From JBNNGK01 sp050268245 (GTDB taxonomy: Bacteria > Pseudomonadota > Gammaproteobacteria > Enterobacterales > Enterobacteriaceae), in assembly GCF_050268245.1 (NCBI RefSeq), contig NZ_JBNNGK010000005.1:186001-250000 (forward strand): a stretch of DNA of 64,000 nucleotides. The letters run 5' to 3'. A program made the translations under genes and the position numbers. The notes beneath the pieces are model-generated. The model was not told where the DNA came from and ran no database searches. It worked only from the letters and a program-made list of their open reading frames with translations. Of the stretch, positions 36,319 through 44,650 are shown piece after piece. Position 1 is the first letter of the stretch. Each line of letters begins with the position of its first letter.

Positions 36319-37752
36319 TTAACGGCCAGCAACGGTAACGAAGCGCGTTTCGAGGTAGGCTTCGATCGCTTCACTGCCGCCTTCGGTGCCGTGGCCTGAA
36401 TCTTTTACACCGCCAAACGGTGTTTCAGGCAGACCAAAGCCAATGTGGTTGATGGTCAACATACCACTTTCCACGTCACGACCGAGCGCATTGACCGTGG
36501 CGATGTTACGGCTATACGCATAGGCTGCCAGGCCATAAGGCAGGCGATTGGCTTCGGCGATGGCTTCGTCGTAATCCTTGAACGAGCGCAGTAACGCCAC
36601 TGGCCCAAACGGCTCTTCCGACATGGTGCGCGCGCTTAATGGCACATCACGTAGCACGGTGGGTTCAAAGAAATTACCGCTACCCGGCAGACGTTTGCCG
36701 CCAGTGGTGGCCTTCGCCCCTTGTGCAATCGCGTCCTGCACAAAGGCTTCGATTGCATCAACGCTGCGGCCAAGCACCATCGGCCCCATTGTGACATCGT
36801 CCTCCAAACCATTACCGACATTAATTTCACGGACTGCCGCGGTGAATTTTTCGATAAACGCTTCATATACTCCCTGTTGAATCAGGAAGCGGGTAGGGGC
36901 AATACACACTTGCCCCGCGTTGCGGAATTTGGCCGCTGCCAATTGTTTAGCCGCGCTATCCAGATCGGCATCGTCGAAAATCAGCACGGGAGCGTGGCCG
37001 CCCAGCTCCATCGTCGCTTTTTTCATATGTTGGCCGGCTAAAGCCGCCAAATGTTTGCCCACACGGGTCGAACCGGTGAAGGAAATTTTACGGATCGTGG
37101 GGTGAGGGATCAGATATTCAGAGATTTCTGCGGGGGTGCCATACACCAGTGCGATGACGCCTTTCGGAATACCTGCATCGGCAAAGGCCTGAATCAATGC
37201 GGCTGGCGAAGCGGGAGTTTCTTCTGGACCTTTAATAATAATGGAACAGCCTGCTGCCAAGGCCGCTGACAATTTACGTACAATCTGATTGATGGGGAAA
37301 TTCCACGGCGTGAAAGCGGCAACGGGGCCAACCGGCAGTTTCAGCGTTTGCTGTTGCACATCTTGTTGACGCGATGGGATGATCTGCCCATAAGTACGGC
37401 TGGCTTCGCCGGCAAACCATTCGATCACGTCGGCGGCACCGAGAATTTCCATCTTCGCTTGCGCCACCGGCTTGCCTTGCTCTTGAGTCATCAGCGTTGC
37501 AATGTGCGGCGCACGTTCACGTAGCAAGGTTGCGGCCTGACGCATGAGGTTAGCACGCTCATACGCAGGGGTTGTCCGCCAAACGTTAAAGCCCCGCTCG
37601 GTTGCCGCCAGCGCTAAATCAAGATCGGCTTGCCCCGCATGGGCAACGTGGCCAAGGGTTTCATCAGTCGCCGGATTATTGACCGCCAGGGTTTTACCCG
37701 CGATGGCATCGCGCCATTCACCGTCAATATACAATTGTGTATTTGAATACAT
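36319..37752 (-). CDS. NAD(P)-dependent aldehyde dehydrogenase, SSADH-like
   Basis: A 477-residue ALDH-superfamily enzyme. It has PWNFPINQIVRKLSAAL, the cofactor segment SFTGSTRVGK, the general base Glu in MELGGHAPV and the nucleophile Cys in NAGQVCIAPTRF. Overall it is closest to the succinate-semialdehyde dehydrogenase group. The exact aldehyde cannot be read. It has its own terminator, so it is probably not cotranscribed with the amine oxidase that follows on the same strand 279 bp away, but the two reactions would fit in sequence. Confidence 0.88.
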   Translation of the reverse strand: MYSNTQLYIDGEWRDAIAGKTLAVNNPATDETLGHVAHAGQADLDLALAATERGFNVWRTTPAYERANLMRQAATLLRERAPHIATLMTQEQGKPVAQAKMEILGAADVIEWFAGEASRTYGQIIPSRQQDVQQQTLKLPVGPVAAFTPWNFPINQIVRKLSAALAAGCSIIIKGPEETPASPAALIQAFADAGIPKGVIALVYGTPAEISEYLIPHPTIRKISFTGSTRVGKHLAALAGQHMKKATMELGGHAPVLIFDDADLDSAAKQLAAAKFRNAGQVCIAPTRFLIQQGVYEAFIEKFTAAVREINVGNGLEDDVTMGPMVLGRSVDAIEAFVQDAIAQGAKATTGGKRLPGSGNFFEPTVLRDVPLSARTMSEEPFGPVALLRSFKDYDEAIAEANRLPYGLAAYAYSRNIATVNALGRDVESGMLTINHIGFGLPETPFGGVKDSGHGTEGGSEAIEAYLETRFVTVAGR

Positions 37753-37797
37753 TGTTGCCTCTTACTTTCGGGTTAACGGACTCCATTCTGCGATGGA

Positions 37798-38481
37798 TTA
37801 TTGCTTTAATAACGCCAGCAATGCGCGCGCGGTTTCCGCTGACGACGCTGGGTTTTGGCCGGTCACTAACAGACCATCAGTCACCACATAAGGGGCCCAG
37901 TCGGCACCTTTGCTGTATTTAGCACCATTTTGCTTCAGAACATCTTCGACGAGGAACGGCACCACATCGGTCAGGCCGACGGCATCCTCCTCACTGTTAC
38001 TGAAACCGGTCACTGCTTTGCCGCTCACCAACGCTTGCCCATCGGGCGTTTTAGCATGGCGCAGCACGCCGGGCGCATGGCAGACAGCCGCTACCGGTTT
38101 GCCACTGGCGAGGGTATTTTGAATCAATTCGATCGAATGTTTATCTTCTGCCAAATCCCACAGCGGGCCATGCCCACCTGGATAAAACACCGCGTCAACG
38201 TCGCGCGGGACAATTTGCGACAGTTTGCGGGTGGCAGATAGGGCGGCAACAGCCGTCGCATCATTAACGAAGCGACGGGTATCCTCCGTTTGGGCATCGT
38301 CTTGATTGCTTATTGGATCCAGTGGCGGTTGGCCACCGGCGGGGGACGCCAGCACCAGTTGCGCGCCCGCATCCTTAAAGATGTAATAGGGGGCAGCAAA
38401 TTCCTCCAGCCAGAAGCCGGTCTTCTTGCCGGTATTGCCGAGTTGGTCGTGTGATGTGAGCACCATTAGAATTTTCATCAT
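37798..38481 (-). CDS. DJ-1/PfpI family protein (class I glutamine amidotransferase-like)
   Basis: A 227-residue protein of the Hsp31/YDR533C-like branch. GFWLEEFAAPYY holds the conserved Glu, YPGGHGPLWDL follows, and the nucleophile elbow is AVCHAPGVLRHAK. Relatives act as glutathione-independent glyoxalases or deglycase-type chaperones. That would suit a gene lying 45 bp upstream of an aldehyde dehydrogenase in the same direction, both dealing with reactive carbonyls. Confidence 0.88.
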   Translation of the reverse strand: MMKILMVLTSHDQLGNTGKKTGFWLEEFAAPYYIFKDAGAQLVLASPAGGQPPLDPISNQDDAQTEDTRRFVNDATAVAALSATRKLSQIVPRDVDAVFYPGGHGPLWDLAEDKHSIELIQNTLASGKPVAAVCHAPGVLRHAKTPDGQALVSGKAVTGFSNSEEDAVGLTDVVPFLVEDVLKQNGAKYSKGADWAPYVVTDGLLVTGQNPASSAETARALLALLKQ

Positions 38482-38898
38482 GGGGTTCCTTCAAAGTAAA
38501 TTAGACCAGTCGATTAGAGTGGCATGTTCGCCACACTAATTCTAGCCTAGCGTTTTTATGTGATGTATGAACCGCACATAAGGTGAATACTTGCTGGTAT
38601 CGTGAACAACGGTAGGCATTTTCGCTGTGATAAGCAGACGCAATCCGTGATGGCGGCTAGTATGACTGATTGTGACGCATTCCGAGGACATTGCGCGGTG
38701 GAGAGTAATTTATCGCGCAGCGACCGTTGCGTGATGCTCGTTTCGACCTAACCGCCTCATGTTTATGGCATAAATTAGTTGTTACAGTGTAACACTTGGT
38801 CGTCAGTACGTTGGGTAACCGCGCAATTTTTCTATTTTCACGTGCCCTCAGCGTTTAGAGTGACACCTTTCAAACCTGCACCAGGATGTGGAGTCTTT
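38482..38898. other. Intergenic region between divergent PfpI-like and EamA genes
   Basis: About 415 bases with no credible gene. The in-frame codons upstream of the EamA transporter from 38779 lack a Shine-Dalgarno and encode no recognisable sequence. It presumably holds both promoters; nothing specific was identified. Confidence 0.5.
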
Positions 38899-39870
38899 AT
38901 GTTTTTTGGCGTGATATTTGCACTATTTGCCGGCCTGATGTGGGGGCTAATTTTTGTTGGGCCGATCATAGTGCCGGATTATCCTGCCGCCTTGCAATCC
39001 ACCGGGCGCTATTTAGCCTTTGGCCTGATTGCATTACCGCTGGCATGGCTTGACCGACGCCGTTTGAAGCAGTTACAGCGTAAAGACTGGCTGGAGGCGT
39101 TAAAACTGACAACGATCGGCAATCTCCTCTATTACCTGTGCTTAGCCAGCGCAATTCAACGAACCGGGGCACCGGTGTCTACCATGATTATTGGTACCTT
39201 ACCGGTGGTGATTTCCGTCACCGCGAACCTATTGTATGGCCAACAGGAGGGGCGTCTCGCTTGGCGAAAACTGACTCCCGCGCTGGTGTTGATTGCGTTC
39301 GGTCTGTTGTTAGTTAACATCGCTGAACTGAAAGGCAATGATGCGCCTGTCGATGCATGGCGGTACGGCAGTGGCCTGGCGCTTGCGCTGCTGGCCGTGG
39401 CTTGTTGGACGTGGTTCCCACTGCGAAACGCGCGTTGGCTGCGTGAAAATCCAGATAAGCGGCCTACTACCTGGGCGACGGCACAAGGTGTGGTGATATT
39501 GCCTATTGCTCTGTTGGGCTATCTGCTCGTCTGCGGTCAACTGGCGTTAACCCAGCCGGAATTCGCCTTACCGTTCGGCCCCAGGCCGTGGGTTTTTGTC
39601 ACCTTGATGATTGTGATTGGCGTGTGTTGCTCATGGATTGGTGCTCTGTGCTGGAATGAAGCCAGCCAGCGCCTGCCTACCGTTTTGGTCGGGCCGTTGA
39701 TTGTTTTCGAAATTCTGGCAGGGCTGGCGTATACCTTCATTCTTCGCCAGACGTGGCCGCCGCTGCTGACCCTAGGCGGTATCGGCTGCCTGATCGGCGG
39801 GGTCATTTATGCCATGCGTATTCGGCCAGAGCCGGTGGTGGTATCGTTGAAGACGGAGCCAGGCTCTTAA
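38899..39870 (+). CDS. EamA/DMT-family exporter
   Basis: A 323-residue transporter with ten hydrophobic segments in two five-helix halves, the drug/metabolite transporter layout. The first half opens FFGVIFALFAGLMWGLIFV and the second near YGSGLALALLAVACWTW. A C-terminal RIRPEPVVVSL tail faces the cytoplasm. Start ATG 38899 follows AGGATGTGGAG and begins at the first helix. The substrate (amino acid, metabolite or drug) cannot be told. Confidence 0.87.
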   Translation: MFFGVIFALFAGLMWGLIFVGPIIVPDYPAALQSTGRYLAFGLIALPLAWLDRRRLKQLQRKDWLEALKLTTIGNLLYYLCLASAIQRTGAPVSTMIIGTLPVVISVTANLLYGQQEGRLAWRKLTPALVLIAFGLLLVNIAELKGNDAPVDAWRYGSGLALALLAVACWTWFPLRNARWLRENPDKRPTTWATAQGVVILPIALLGYLLVCGQLALTQPEFALPFGPRPWVFVTLMIVIGVCCSWIGALCWNEASQRLPTVLVGPLIVFEILAGLAYTFILRQTWPPLLTLGGIGCLIGGVIYAMRIRPEPVVVSLKTEPGS

Positions 39871-40083
39871 GGCAATATTTAGGCGGGACGGGTTCTCTTC
39901 ACGCTGCGGTGTGCCGATGCCACCCGCTATCGCCGATTTAAAGCGGCAAAGGCTCAGCTTAATAAAAAGTTATCTAAATGTTTAATAAACGATGTGCTTA
40001 TTCTTCAGCAATGCGGGCTGACCTACGGTTATAATCGCGATGCAGAACCATTCTGTAGGATGAATAGGAGGTTGAAACCCTTA

Positions 40084-40122
40084 ATGCGACGAAGCGAGGT
40101 ATTTATCGAAATCATTAATTGA
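40084..40122 (+). CDS. Putative 12-codon leader ORF before mgtS
   Basis: The short frame MRRSEVFIEIIN starts 12 nt after AGGAGG (40066-40071) and stops at TGA 40120-40122, ten bases before the mgtS start and touching its ribosome-binding site (GAGGA, 40121-40125). A TATAAT at 40030-40035 could be the promoter -10. Translation of this leader would compete or couple with mgtS translation. No homologue is known to me, and it may be chance. Confidence 0.4.
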   Translation: MRRSEVFIEIIN

Positions 40123-40132
40123 GGATAGTGAA

Positions 40133-40225
40133 ATGGGAAACATGACTGTATTTATCGGATTTTTGGGCATCATCAGCACCTTAGGGCTGCTGGCGGCGTA
40201 TATGAGCACCAAATGGGATGATTAA
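40133..40225 (+). CDS. mgtS: MgtS-like small membrane protein
   Basis: A 30-residue single-helix inner-membrane protein. It matches E. coli MgtS (31 residues) closely, sharing the N-terminal GNM, the central LGII and the C-terminal LAAY/KWDD pattern (here LLAAYMSTKWDD). MgtS is induced at low Mg2+ by PhoPQ and stabilises the MgtA magnesium importer; it also acts on the phosphate transporter PitA. GAGGA lies 7 nt before the ATG. mgtA is not in this window, and no convincing PhoP box was found upstream. Confidence 0.85.
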   Translation: MGNMTVFIGFLGIISTLGLLAAYMSTKWDD

Positions 40226-40252
40226 ATGAATCTTAATGATCCACCCAGTCCT

Positions 40253-40290
40253 GTCCTCCCCGATATAATGGGCTTTATTTCGGGGAGGAC
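40253..40290. other. Long perfect hairpin downstream of mgtS
   Basis: GTCCTCCCCGA (40253-40263) pairs perfectly with TCGGGGAGGAC (40280-40290) around a 16-nt loop. No T-run follows on either strand. It might be an mRNA 3' structure, part of a small RNA, or a protein-binding palindrome. Confidence 0.5.
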
Positions 40291-40333
40291 GCCATAACCG
40301 ATTAAAATAGGCGGTATTCCGCGCGGCTCTATT

Positions 40334-40537
40334 ATGTCTATTTCCATTTTCGCTCTGCTGTACGCCATTCTTATGCTCTCCGTTGGCATTCATGAAATCT
40401 TTTTCAGCACCACAGACAATGTCGATTTTGTTATCAGCGCGCTGCTGACTTTCTCCGGCTCTTTGCTGTTATTTGCCTTTATCTGGCACGTTAACGGTAA
40501 GCGATATGATAAACGGCGTCGAAAACACCCTAAATAA
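40334..40537 (+). CDS. Small membrane protein, unknown
   Basis: A 67-residue protein with two hydrophobic helices (residues about 3-22 and 31-52) and a strongly basic cytoplasmic tail NGKRYDKRRRKHPK. This tail makes an N-in, C-in orientation likely by the positive-inside rule. No family was recognised. No strong ribosome-binding site is visible. Confidence 0.55.
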   Translation: MSISIFALLYAILMLSVGIHEIFFSTTDNVDFVISALLTFSGSLLLFAFIWHVNGKRYDKRRRKHPK

Positions 40538-40657
40538 CGTTGTCTAATCACCTCGGGTTCGACACTCAGGCGCCAATAATGACCACTCTATTTGTATTTT
40601 GTTGAACATCCCGTCGTTATCATCTGGAGTGGTTGTTCATCAACGGAAGGGGAACCT

Positions 40658-40963
40658 ATGTTTAATCGATGGTTAGTGTGTAGCATATTATTGGCCGGGC
40701 TGAATGCCAGCGCGGCAGAACGCCATGCAAATATCCCTAAATATGCTGATGTGGTAGCCCAGCCGCAACCGCCCGCAAAAACGCTCAGTTGGGGTGAAGA
40801 ACAGCAGCGGCAAGAACACAAAGAGAGCCACCACTGCCTGACACCCAGCGAACCCGGCTGTCAAAACATGTGGCAGCAAGAATGGAAGCAGCAAAACGAT
40901 AAACAAGTGCAGCGCCGTGAACAAAGAAACCTGACCCGACATTCTCATCGGGCGGGGCACTAA
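40658..40963 (+). CDS. Small secreted protein, unknown
   Basis: A 101-residue protein with a signal peptide (FNRWLVCSILLAGLNASA) cut before AERH. The mature part is very hydrophilic, rich in Gln, Glu, His and Arg, with two Cys in CLTPSEPGC. ATG 40658 follows AAGGGGA. It is presumably periplasmic and has no membrane or enzyme motif. The His-rich ends could bind metal, but that is a guess. Confidence 0.6.
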   Translation: MFNRWLVCSILLAGLNASAAERHANIPKYADVVAQPQPPAKTLSWGEEQQRQEHKESHHCLTPSEPGCQNMWQQEWKQQNDKQVQRREQRNLTRHSHRAGH

Positions 40964-41083
40964 CGTCGGCCATAGACGTTGACAATGTACGTCATGACCG
41001 ATAAATCATGTTTTCGGCTACTGAACGGGTCTTGGCATGCTCGCAGCGTGATACGACTATCCTGCTTCTATCCGTTAAAAAGA

Positions 41084-42604
41084 CTAGAACAATCCAAGCG
41101 GTTTATTGTCGTAACTCACCAGCAAATTCTTCACCTGCTGATATTGCGATAGGGCGACTTTATGGGTTTCACGGCCGACCCCCGAACTTTTGTAACCACC
41201 AAAAGCCGCATGTGCCGGATACAGGTGATAACAGTTAGTCCAAACGCGGCCGGCTTTAATCGCTCGCCCCATGCGGTACGCCAGATTAGTATCACGTGTC
41301 CAAAGACCTGCCCCTAGGCCAAACTCGGTATCGTTAGCCAATGCCAGCGCTTCGGCTTCGTCTTCAAATGTAGTGATGCCAATAACCGGGCCGAAGATCT
41401 CCTCACGGAAGAAACGCATACTGTTATCGCCCGTAATCAACGTAGGTAAAAGATAAAAGCCCTGCTGCAAGTCTTCAGTCTGACGAGCACGTTGGCCGCC
41501 AGCGATAATCTTGCCGCCTTCATTTTTGGCAATCTCGATATAGGATAAAATTTTGTCGAATTGCGCTTGTGACGCTTGCGCACCAATCATCGTATCGGTA
41601 TCAAACGGATCACCGTGACGAATGGACTCGATGCGTGACAAGACTCGCTCTATAAACGCCGGATAAATCGAACGTTGAACCAGTGCACGCGAAGGACAGG
41701 TACACACCTCACCTTGGTTGAAGAAGCCAAGCAGTAGACCCTCAATCGCTTTATCGATGAACTCAGGTTCACTTTGCATAATATCGGCGAAGAAAATGTT
41801 CGGCGACTTGCCGCCCAATTCAACCGTACTCGGAATGATATTTTCTGCCGCACAAGAGAGAATATGGCGGCCAACCGGCGTTGATCCGGTAAAGGCGATC
41901 TTGGCGATACGTTTACTCCGTGCTAAGGCTTCACCAGCTTCAGCCCCAAAACCATGTACCACATTCAGGACGCCGGGTGGCAGTAAATCGCCAATTTGTT
42001 CCAGCAACACACAGATGCTTAATGGCGTTTGTTCTGCAGGTTTTAATACAATACAGTTACCGGCCGCCAACGCTGGCGCCAACTTCCAGGCGGCCATCAA
42101 CAGGGGGAAATTCCAAGGGATTATTTGTCCTACAACACCGAGCGGTTCGTAAATATGGTAAGCCACGGTGTTAGGATCGATTTCCGCCATGCTGCCTTCC
42201 TGTGCTCGCAAGCAACCGGCGAAGTATCGGAAATGATCGATGGCCAATGGAATATCGGCATTCAACGTTTCGCGAATCGGTTTGCCGTTATCCCAGGTTT
42301 CAGTCAGCGCCAACAGTTCTAGTTGTGACGCCATGCGATCGGCAATAGCCAATAACACATTAGCGCGCTCTTGTGCGCTGGTATTGCCCCAATCCGCAGC
42401 AGCGGCGTGCGCGGCATCCAATGCCAACTCAATATCTTGCGCATCTGAACGGGGAAATTCGCCAATAGCATGACCGGTCACCGGTGTGGTGTTGGTGAAA
42501 TAACGGCCATTGACCGGTTCAACAAACTTGCCGCCGATATAATTACCATATCGCTGTTTAAAAGAAACGCGCGAACCGGGTAAACCAGGGTGGATGTATT
42601 TCAT
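41084..42604 (-). CDS. aldB: AldB/ExaC-type aldehyde dehydrogenase
   Basis: A 506-residue NAD(P)-dependent aldehyde dehydrogenase that matches E. coli AldB over its whole length, including ETWDNGKPIRET, HFRYFAGCLRAQEG, TVELGGKSPNIFFAD, nucleophile Cys in NQGEVCTCPSRALVQ and the last LLVSYDNKPLGLF. This group oxidises acetaldehyde and related aldehydes to acids. A sigma-54 promoter lies 65 bp upstream and a divergent AcoR-type activator follows, as in acetoin and ethanol oxidation loci. It is therefore probably induced by its substrate or a precursor. Confidence 0.9.
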   Translation of the reverse strand: MKYIHPGLPGSRVSFKQRYGNYIGGKFVEPVNGRYFTNTTPVTGHAIGEFPRSDAQDIELALDAAHAAAADWGNTSAQERANVLLAIADRMASQLELLALTETWDNGKPIRETLNADIPLAIDHFRYFAGCLRAQEGSMAEIDPNTVAYHIYEPLGVVGQIIPWNFPLLMAAWKLAPALAAGNCIVLKPAEQTPLSICVLLEQIGDLLPPGVLNVVHGFGAEAGEALARSKRIAKIAFTGSTPVGRHILSCAAENIIPSTVELGGKSPNIFFADIMQSEPEFIDKAIEGLLLGFFNQGEVCTCPSRALVQRSIYPAFIERVLSRIESIRHGDPFDTDTMIGAQASQAQFDKILSYIEIAKNEGGKIIAGGQRARQTEDLQQGFYLLPTLITGDNSMRFFREEIFGPVIGITTFEDEAEALALANDTEFGLGAGLWTRDTNLAYRMGRAIKAGRVWTNCYHLYPAHAAFGGYKSSGVGRETHKVALSQYQQVKNLLVSYDNKPLGLF

Positions 42605-42669
42605 ATTATGTACCTCTCTGGATAAACGTAGGGCACCTGAGTGTTCAACACTCGGTTACAGAGGGTATA

Positions 42670-42685
42670 AGCATTGCTCATGCCA
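42670..42685 (-). promoter_or_regulatory. Sigma-54 promoter of the aldehyde dehydrogenase
   Basis: On the minus strand TGGCATGAGCAATGCT fits the -24/-12 consensus TGGCACG-N4-TTGCW at 10 of 12 fixed positions, with GG and GC at exact spacing. The divergent activator has the sigma-54 contact motif. Confidence 0.8.
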
Positions 42686-42799
42686 CATTGTGGGAATAAA
42701 AGAATTTAAAAATAATAAATTAAAAATCAAAATGTTAGATAATAGTCAGCGTAAACAGATCTCATCGCAGAGCTGCTTTAGTCTTTTTTGTGTCCCGCA

Positions 42800-42841
42800 T
42801 CGCAACACATGCGACACTTACGTGATACAAAATCGCAACAC
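42800..42841. promoter_or_regulatory. Candidate upstream activator sites for the AcoR-like regulator
   Basis: TCGCAACAC occurs twice as a direct repeat, at 42800-42808 and 42833-42841, 33 bp apart (about three turns). The first copy sits inside the imperfect dyad TGTCCC...GCGACA. The distance from the sigma-54 promoter (115-170 bp) is normal for enhancer-type sites. Confidence 0.5.
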
Positions 42842-42861
42842 TCTGTCTGAAGGAAAACAGT

Positions 42862-44643
42862 ATGTTACCGAAGCTATCGCCAGACTTTACCGGCATGGTT
42901 AACGATGCTGAGAATCATGCGCTCACCAGACAGTTATCTGATTCATGGCAACGTAGCCAGCACTATGGACTCCATCGTAGCGACCATTGCAGTGCGTTCG
43001 CCTCCGCTGCGCTGTTGAAAGAGCAGCGCGATCATAACCATTGGGTAGTGCAGCGGCTTCAGCCATTGCTCGAGCGTTATTGCGCCGCGTGGCACCGGCA
43101 GCCTACGATAATGGTGATTTCCGATGCGAGTGGGTTAATTTTAGAAACGTACGGTAACAACCGCTTTTTGCATCAGGCTTCGCACTTGTCATTATCGCCT
43201 GGCAATGAGTGGAGTGAGCAACAGCGCGGCACCAACGCCATTGGCACCGCGTTAGCGTTGGGAGAATGGTGTGAAGTTAACGGCAGCGAACACTACTTAC
43301 AACGTAACGCGGCATTATGGTGTTCTGCCGCCCCGATCTATCTGCCTGATGGTCATATTGCCGGCGTGCTGGATATTTCCACGCCGGTGCAAACGCCGTA
43401 TTTTAACGCCAGAAGTACACTGTTACAGGTCATACGCCATGTAGAGCACCATTGGGTGACGAGTACGGTTTCATCTGGCAATTGGGTACTGCGCTTACAT
43501 CAAGATTACCGGATTTTGGGTACGGTGCATGAGTTAGTCTTGGTGTTTAGCGATGAACGGCTGATCAGTGCTAACCGTTTGGCAATGCAGGAGTTCCAAC
43601 TCACGCCAGCATCATTAGGAGCGACGAGCCTCACGCATTTATTCCCCGCGTTACCGCGTCACCCCTTACAGATACCGCATCTGGCTGTTGCCACCAATAA
43701 TCGCCAGTATTACGCTCAGTGGGATAAGCCCGTCCGCCATTCACCACGGCTTACCGCGCAAGAACTCGAGCAACAAAAAGCATTACGTATTTTGAATGCC
43801 GGGCTTTCTTTGAGCATTACCGGTGAAACAGGCTGTGGCAAAGAGCATTTTAGTCGTTGTTTGTACCAGCAAAGCAAATGGCACAAAGGCCAGTTTGTGG
43901 CGATTAACTGTGCGGCGTTACCGGAGTCGTTGATTGAATCTGAACTGTTTGGTTATGCACCGGGCGCGTTTACCGGCGCACATCCCAAGGGATACGCAGG
44001 GAAAATCCGTGAGGCAGACGGTGGCGTGTTATTTCTGGACGAAATTGGCGATATGCCACTCAGCATACAGGCACGATTACTGCGAGTGCTACAGGAAAAA
44101 ACCGTCACGCCGTTGGGCAGCCGAGAGGCGTATAAAGTGGATTTTGCGCTGATTTGTGCCACGCATCGGTCACTGTCGCAGTTGGTGGCGGAGGGGGTAT
44201 TCCGTGAGGATTTATTGTATCGCATTCAAGAATTCAGTATCTGCATCACGCCGCTCCGGCATCGGCCACAGCGTGACCGCTTTATCCAGCACTTATGGTC
44301 TGAACTTGGCGCAGATCAGCGTGGCATTTCGTTGACGCCAGAGGTGATGGCAGTATTGGTGTGCCATCCTTGGCCGGGGAACGTGCGGCAATTACTCAGC
44401 ACCTTGAAAGTCCTGTTAGCTCTGGCGGAGGATCACGCCGTCATCACCGTTAACGATTTACCTGCGCAGCTTCAGCTACCACCACAACCGATTGAAAGTA
44501 CACTGAACGTGTACCGTTCACCACAGACGCTGTTGGATGCCATCGAACACGCCAACGGCAACGTCAGTCTGGCGGCAAAAAATTTAGGTATCTCGCGCAG
44601 TACGCTGTATCGACAGATGGCAAAAAATCGCCAGCCCCGGTGA
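42862..44643 (+). CDS. AcoR-like sigma-54-dependent activator
   Basis: A 593-residue transcription activator. A GAF-type sensing region covers residues about 30-210. The AAA+ domain at about 290-500 has Walker A GETGCGKE, the sigma-54-contact loop GAFTGAHPKG and Walker B GGVLFLDEIGDMP. A C-terminal Fis-type helix-turn-helix is NVSLAAKNLGISRSTLYRQM. It lacks a receiver domain, so it responds to a ligand, not a kinase. It is divergent from the AldB-type gene, whose sigma-54 promoter it very likely drives. Confidence 0.9.
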   Translation: MLPKLSPDFTGMVNDAENHALTRQLSDSWQRSQHYGLHRSDHCSAFASAALLKEQRDHNHWVVQRLQPLLERYCAAWHRQPTIMVISDASGLILETYGNNRFLHQASHLSLSPGNEWSEQQRGTNAIGTALALGEWCEVNGSEHYLQRNAALWCSAAPIYLPDGHIAGVLDISTPVQTPYFNARSTLLQVIRHVEHHWVTSTVSSGNWVLRLHQDYRILGTVHELVLVFSDERLISANRLAMQEFQLTPASLGATSLTHLFPALPRHPLQIPHLAVATNNRQYYAQWDKPVRHSPRLTAQELEQQKALRILNAGLSLSITGETGCGKEHFSRCLYQQSKWHKGQFVAINCAALPESLIESELFGYAPGAFTGAHPKGYAGKIREADGGVLFLDEIGDMPLSIQARLLRVLQEKTVTPLGSREAYKVDFALICATHRSLSQLVAEGVFREDLLYRIQEFSICITPLRHRPQRDRFIQHLWSELGADQRGISLTPEVMAVLVCHPWPGNVRQLLSTLKVLLALAEDHAVITVNDLPAQLQLPPQPIESTLNVYRSPQTLLDAIEHANGNVSLAAKNLGISRSTLYRQMAKNRQPR

Positions 44644-44650
44644 GTTAAGG

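Noticed and set aside
39975..40000. PhoP box upstream of mgtS
   Set aside because: A GTTTA half-site exists, but its second half is poor and the distance to the TATAAT is wrong.
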